DNA from: Polaromonas sp. | GTDB lineage: Bacteria > Pseudomonadota > Gammaproteobacteria > Burkholderiales > Burkholderiaceae_C | Direction of reading: 5' to 3' | Assembly (NCBI RefSeq): GCF_029945895.1 | Contig: NZ_JAQSDL010000034.1 | Location: forward strand, 1-53,211 | DNA: 53,211 nucleotides | Shown here: piece by piece, positions 49,401 to 53,211 of the stretch | Position numbering within the stretch: position 1 is the stretch's first letter | How the letters are laid out: every line of letters starts with the position of its first letter | The notes under the pieces: generated by a model | What the model was told of the DNA's origin: nothing | The model's input: the letters and a program-made list of their open reading frames with translations, nothing else | Database searches by the model: none | Position numbers and translations under genes: made by a program

Positions 49401-52400
49401 GTGCTCATGTCCTGCAGCGCCAGGTTTTCCTCAGGCGTGAGTGCCAGGTCGCGCAGCCGCACCTGGGCCAGCGTGGCGGCCATGCGGGTGGCACGCTCCA
49501 CGTGCATGGGCTGCAGGTAGTTGTCGATGCGGGGTACCAGCTCCTCCGCCGTCTCGGCGGCCGTCGTGGCAAAACTCAGGCGAGCCAGTGCGCCCGGCGC
49601 CAGTCGCAGGGTCACGCGCAGGCTGGCCACCGGGTCCAGGCCGTTGACCGGCTGGTCCTGCGTATCAAAAGGCTGCTCGCCCAAGGCGGGCTGATGCGCC
49701 GGATGGTGGCGACCGGCGAACACGCGGCGGTCGGCAATACACGCCACCGAGATCAGGTCGGCATCGGCCTCGGCCAGAAAATGCGCCACCGTCATCTGCG
49801 GATCACCGTGCAGGCGTGGCCGGCGCGTCAGCATGAGGGCGCGCCACTGAGGCTCCCAGCGGGTCTGCACAAACAGGCTGGAAAACGCCGGGTGGGCCTC
49901 GTCGGCGCGCGGGTCGGCCAGCACCGCCTCAAAACAGGACACCAGCTCCAGCACCCGCTCGGTGCGCCCGGTGTTGAGCAGCGTCACGGTGCGCAGTTCG
50001 GTGTCGTCTTCGGGGCTGACCAGTACGGTCAGCGTGGTGCTCAGGTCCTCGCCCTGCGCGTCGTACTGCACCCGGTCGGCCATGAAACGGGCCTGGTAGT
50101 GCCAGCCCGGGCCTGGCGCCGGCCGGGCCGTGAGCGAGCTGATAGCGGGGGTACCGTCCGCATCGGCATGGACAAGGTAGAAGAAACTGCCGTAGCTGTC
50201 ACGCAGCAGGTCATCGCGCCAGCGCGTGATGTTGCGGCCGCGCCAGCGGCTCAGCCCGGCGCCGTTGGCGCGCAGGGCGACGTTGTAGTGGCCGTTGGAC
50301 AGCAGGTGGGTGGGTTTCCAGCCGCTGCCCAGCGGGTTCAGCTCGCGTGACTGGAACACGGGCTCGGGCGTGTAGCCGCCGGGCTCGGGCGGCAGGCGCG
50401 GGTCGGCACTGCGGACAATCTGCCGCGGGGTGTTTTCATGCAGCAGGGCCTCATGCGCACGCACCAGCGGGTCGGCGCAGAACCAGCGCCGCGGTGCATG
50501 CCTGCAAAGCACGTTGCACAGCGCCGCCAGCGCCATGCCCTGGTGGTGCGCCATGTACGCCTCAACCATGCTGGAAGCCTGGGCGTCCGACCTTTCCGGC
50601 TGGCGTGCGACGGTGAAGTCCATGGCTTCAAAAAACCCCAGCTCGCCGCGCGCGCCCAGTTTTTCCAGGCGCTGCAGGTTGCGCACGGCGCCGCGCGCAT
50701 CGAACAGCGTCGCCAGCAGCGTGGCGTAAGGCGCGATCACGCGGTCGGTGGGCGGGGTGCGCCGCAGCGCCAGGCGCGGCACGCCGAAAGGCGAATACTG
50801 GAAGGCCAGCGAATGGTCCTGGGCGAAATAGCCGGACTCGGACACGCCCCAAGGGAGTTGTTGCGCAGCGCCCCAGGCTTGCTGCTCGGCCACCGCCGCG
50901 CGGGCCGCCGTGTGCAGCAGACCGTAACCGGGCTCCGACATCAGCAGCGAGGGCATCAGGTATTCGAACATCGAACCCGACCAGGACTTCAAGCCCGGCA
51001 CCACGCCCACCGACAGGAAGGGGCGGCCGAGGGCTGCCCAGTGGCGCCGCGGAACGTCGCCCTTGGCAACCGCCAGAAAACTGGTCAGCCGGGACTCGGA
51101 AGCCAGCAGGTCGTAGTAGCTCGCGTCGAGTGCATGTTCCTGCACGCGCAGGCCGATATGAAAAAGATGGCGTTTGGCGTCGTACAGGCCGCGAAAGTCC
51201 ATGGCCGCGTACAGGGCCTGGCAGCGTGCGGCCAATTGCAGCAGGCTGGCCTGCGCCGGCTTGCCGTCGGCACCGCTTTTCGCCAGGCCGGTACAGGCCT
51301 GCGCGACGGCCAGCAGCAGGCCGGCCAGGTTGCCGCTGTCGACGACCGACACATAGGCCGGTTGCAGCACTTCCAGCGTTCGTGTGTCGTACCAGTTGAG
51401 CAGGTGGCCGTCGTGCCGGGGCAGGCGGTCCATGCTGTCCAGCGAGGCCTGCAGCCGGCTGATGACTTCGTTCGTGCTGATCCAGCCGAACTCGCGGGCG
51501 CAGCAGATGGCCAGCAGGTACAGGCCGATGTTGGTCGGTGAGGTGCGATGCGCCAGTGTCGGCTCGGGCACCAGTTGCAGGTTGTCCGGCGGCAGGTGGT
51601 TGTCCTCGGCACCGACCGAATGCTCGAAAAAGCGCCAGGTGTCGCGCGCCAGCGTGTGCAGGTAGGTCCGGTCCTCGTCGCGCAGGTGGTGCGCCGGGTT
51701 CGGCGCACGCGGCCGGCTGGCCCACCAGGCGGCCAGCGGCGACACCGTCCACAGCAGGAACAGCGCCGTGCCGGCAACCGGGTGGGGACTCCACAGTGCG
51801 GCGACCGCCAGCGCCGCGCAAAGCAGCGACACCGGTGCCTGCTGGCGCACGAAGGCAGCAAGCTCATGGCGTGCGGCGGCCTGGGCCTGGGCAGCGGTGC
51901 TCCACTCAAGCAGTCCGCGCCGGCTCACGCTCATGCGCCAGACGGAGCGCGCGATGGCGTCGAGCAACAGGGCGGCCTGCACCGGCAACTGGCTGAACTG
52001 CCAGGCGGCGGCGCCCAGGGCGCGCAGTACTTCGCTGCGGCCCACATGGAAAAAATGACCCCAGGCGATGCCGCGGCGCGTCGGAACCAGGCCGGCCAGC
52101 GCGCCGAGCAGGGGCCCGGCCAGCAGGGCCGCGAAGGTGACCGACAGTGCCGTGGTCAGCGGCAGGGCCGCCGTGAAAACAACGCAGGCGAGCAGGCCGA
52201 CGGTGGCGGGAATGACGACCGAACGACGCAGGTTGTCGGTCATTTTCCATAACCCCAACGCGTCGATGCCGTAGTGCCTGGCGTGCGCCATGAAGGGCAG
52301 CAGTTGCCAGTCGCCGCGCGTCCAGCGGTGAATGCGCGAGGCGGCCACACCCGCATGGTGGGGTTGCTCTTCGACCAGTGCAACGTCGCTGACAAAGCCA

Positions 52401-53211
52401 CAGCGCGCGATGCTGCCTTCGAGCAGGTCGTGACTGAGAATGGACCCGGTCGGCAAGCGCTCGTCGAGGACGGCATGCACCGCAGCGACATGCAGCAGGC
52501 CCTTGCCGCTGAAACTGCCGCTGCCGAACAGATCCTGGTACACCTCGGAGACGCCGTTGCTGTACGGGTCGATGCCGCACTGCCCGGCAAACAGGCGGTG
52601 AAAAGGGGTGCGTTCGGCGGGTCCCGGCAGCGGCGTGACCACGCGTGGCTGCAGGATGCCGTAGCCGGCCACCACGCGGCGCGAGGCGGCGTCGACCCGC
52701 GGCATGTTCAGCGGGTGGGCTGCGACGGCAACGAGGTCGCGCAGGGCGCCGGGCGGCAGGCCGGTATCGCTGTCCAGCGTCACGATGTAGGGGATGGGGT
52801 CGGCCAGCCGCTGGCCTTCCGCCAGCGGCATGAAGCCGTCCATGCGGCCGGTGACCAGCGAGCGCAGCAACTGTTCGAGTTTGCCCCGCTTGCGCTCCCA
52901 GCCCAGCCATTTTTGCTGGGTGTCGCACCACTGGCGCGGGCGATGGATCAGCAGAAAGCGTGCCGGCGCTCCGGCCGGCGCGGGGTGGCGTGCATTGAGT
53001 GCGTTCACTTGCGCGAGGGCGGCATCCAGCAGCGCTTTGTCATCGGGCATGGTTTCCCGCGGGGCATCCACCCAGTCGGTCAGCAGGGCAAACTGGGCCT
53101 CGCGTTCGCGGTTGGCCAGCCAGTGCAGCTCAAGCCGTTCTGTCAGTTCGCCAATCGTCGCGCTGGAGCTCAGCAGCGTCGGCAGCACCACCAGCACGCG
53201 GTGTTCGGGCG
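46499..53211 (-). CDS. ndvB: Cyclic beta-1,2-glucan synthase (NdvB/ChvB), 5' end cut by window edge
   Basis: At least 2237 codons of a very large membrane enzyme (family usually ~2800 residues), open to the right edge. From N to C: a GT84/GT2-type glycosyltransferase with TLDSDTGLPPG (near 52766-52795) and RIHRWTRGDWQ (near 52312-52340); membrane helices (about 51700-52230); a glucoamylase-like domain (DNLQLVPEP, SPTNIGLYLLA); tandem GH94 beta-sandwich/helical domains, with the phosphorylase catalytic region LMGTGDWNDGMN (near 47435-47470). It makes cyclic periplasmic glucans used in osmotic adaptation. No ndvA exporter is in the window. The missing N-terminal part probably holds more transmembrane helices. 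Confidence 0.94.
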   Translation of the reverse strand, partial: PEHRVLVVLPTLLSSSATIGELTERLELHWLANREREAQFALLTDWVDAPRETMPDDKALLDAALAQVNALNARHPAPAGAPARFLLIHRPRQWCDTQQKWLGWERKRGKLEQLLRSLVTGRMDGFMPLAEGQRLADPIPYIVTLDSDTGLPPGALRDLVAVAAHPLNMPRVDAASRRVVAGYGILQPRVVTPLPGPAERTPFHRLFAGQCGIDPYSNGVSEVYQDLFGSGSFSGKGLLHVAAVHAVLDERLPTGSILSHDLLEGSIARCGFVSDVALVEEQPHHAGVAASRIHRWTRGDWQLLPFMAHARHYGIDALGLWKMTDNLRRSVVIPATVGLLACVVFTAALPLTTALSVTFAALLAGPLLGALAGLVPTRRGIAWGHFFHVGRSEVLRALGAAAWQFSQLPVQAALLLDAIARSVWRMSVSRRGLLEWSTAAQAQAAARHELAAFVRQQAPVSLLCAALAVAALWSPHPVAGTALFLLWTVSPLAAWWASRPRAPNPAHHLRDEDRTYLHTLARDTWRFFEHSVGAEDNHLPPDNLQLVPEPTLAHRTSPTNIGLYLLAICCAREFGWISTNEVISRLQASLDSMDRLPRHDGHLLNWYDTRTLEVLQPAYVSVVDSGNLAGLLLAVAQACTGLAKSGADGKPAQASLLQLAARCQALYAAMDFRGLYDAKRHLFHIGLRVQEHALDASYYDLLASESRLTSFLAVAKGDVPRRHWAALGRPFLSVGVVPGLKSWSGSMFEYLMPSLLMSEPGYGLLHTAARAAVAEQQAWGAAQQLPWGVSESGYFAQDHSLAFQYSPFGVPRLALRRTPPTDRVIAPYATLLATLFDARGAVRNLQRLEKLGARGELGFFEAMDFTVARQPERSDAQASSMVEAYMAHHQGMALAALCNVLCRHAPRRWFCADPLVRAHEALLHENTPRQIVRSADPRLPPEPGGYTPEPVFQSRELNPLGSGWKPTHLLSNGHYNVALRANGAGLSRWRGRNITRWRDDLLRDSYGSFFYLVHADADGTPAISSLTARPAPGPGWHYQARFMADRVQYDAQGEDLSTTLTVLVSPEDDTELRTVTLLNTGRTERVLELVSCFEAVLADPRADEAHPAFSSLFVQTRWEPQWRALMLTRRPRLHGDPQMTVAHFLAEADADLISVACIADRRVFAGRHHPAHQPALGEQPFDTQDQPVNGLDPVASLRVTLRLAPGALARLSFATTAAETAEELVPRIDNYLQPMHVERATRMAATLAQVRLRDLALTPEENLALQDMSTALMYSVGRPAERSPLDQRQLWRFGLSGDKPIVLLRIHSPAGLPLVHALLRAQPWWAFGGLAVDVVVVNSEVNSYLMPLQRDILALRDRLTQAVQHSFPRDQAASTAAGFFLLREQEMSIGEKSALTGLARVVLNADGRPLEVQVAALRESWLPKRVDAVAHTALAGHAPVAAAGVATGSFDAASGEYRFELTGGQRLPRPWVNVIGNPSFGFQVSETGSGYTWAGNSRMHQVTPWSNDPVRDPAFEHWLLQDLDSGEVFPLAPSLLAAPASSWQIRHGQGYSVFEGRHAGLQLETTFFADLHDAIKVVQVRVRLEQGGARRRLRAIAMVEWQMGEARGNRRTLHTWNGAERVAVFAQQREGRGGFGGSTAFLALSGAAGGTQWTCDRGEFFDTLGQLVLPASLGRRSGGAVDPCAALASEFVLAGSEELGFSFILGHAADGAGAERMAAQWAQRDTSQALQQVQSWWSQLLGTVQVQTPDPLFDALVNRWLIYQTVVCRLWSKAGFYQAGGAFGFRDQLQDAMALGLADPARLRAQIVLNASRQFPEGDVQHWWHAPGGEGVRTHFSDDLLWLPHACAHYVDITGDIALLDESVAFIDGPAIPDGAEDAYYPPQTSTQSASVYEHCARTIDRSLAVGMHGLPLMGTGDWNDGMNRVGHEGKGESVWLGWFLCRVVQDFAPLAQARGETARAEQWLQARQGWIAALHDAGWDGAWFRRAFFDNGAPLGSSANSECRIDLIAQAWSVLSGASTEPFTVPAMLAVKQQLIDHDAGLLRLLDPPLQHAANNPGYIQAYPPGVRENGGQYSHAGVWAMMAQALSGDVEAAWRSLEALSPAHRSADPVRGPAYEIEPYVLAGDIYSAAPYVGRGGWSWYTGSAAWLHRAAMETLLGLSVRQAELSLTPRVPAHWPSFGITLRLDGRVVTLRWQRADVAPEEGFKPDRVLAPGEVVRLADLPMQASLLVQARP

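Overview
The window is GC-rich, densely coding bacterial chromosome, most probably from a betaproteobacterium of the Comamonadaceae (Polaromonas/Rhodoferax/Variovorax-like). That reading rests on the gene content (several Bug/TctC-type and Comamonadaceae-style families, a type II queF, a pbpC/yfhM pair) and on seven copies of a short repeat with core GCAAGCAGCTAT, which I associate with Comamonadaceae genomes. No rRNA, tRNA, CRISPR, phage or transposase gene is visible. About 40 genes are called; valS (left edge) and ndvB (right edge) are cut by the window.

Left part (1-13.7 kb). Leftward: valS, then a promoter-to-terminator aromatic-oxidation unit (VOC dioxygenase-like protein, FAD monooxygenase, DUF2783). 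Rightward: a stress unit of rubrerythrin, a GlpC/HdrD-like Fe-S protein and DUF3501 behind a near-perfect Fur box, then yaaA, a prolyl-4-hydroxylase-like oxygenase, an alpha/beta hydrolase and queF. Leftward again: a dienoyl-CoA isomerase-like enzyme and a 100-residue membrane protein.

Middle (13.2-26.4 kb). A leftward set carries an ECF sigma factor, its RskA-like anti-sigma factor and a secreted TPR protein, preceded by three exported proteins: DUF3034, a truncated globin with a signal peptide, and a cupredoxin-like protein. A class I cytochrome c is divergent to it. Then come a nucleoside-permease-like lipoprotein, dinB, and an operon of a PchB/AroQ-like enzyme, a Bug solute-binding protein and a PhzE-like chorismate enzyme whose amidotransferase half has lost its catalytic residues. 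A membrane protein with a degenerate GGDEF domain and lldD converge.

Right part (26.4-53.2 kb). Envelope genes dominate: pbpC and a 2009-residue alpha-2-macroglobulin, a Do-family protease, an OmpR/QseC-type two-component pair, argH, an AlgZ/AlgR-type pair, an AI-2E permease, a DTW protein, an orphan degenerate ABC ATPase, a secreted Cache protein, and a giant cyclic beta-1,2-glucan synthase.

The most unusual property is the traffic of small non-autonomous repeats through coding sequence. Three families (a ~60-bp AGCAGCTAT element, a ~100-bp GC-rich palindromic element, and a CAGGCTCAGGGCGA-type element) lie not only between genes but in frame inside pbpC (four times), the macroglobulin gene and a histidine kinase. 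They also supply a signal peptide, C-terminal tails, stop codons and apparently a start codon. One copy is nested inside another.
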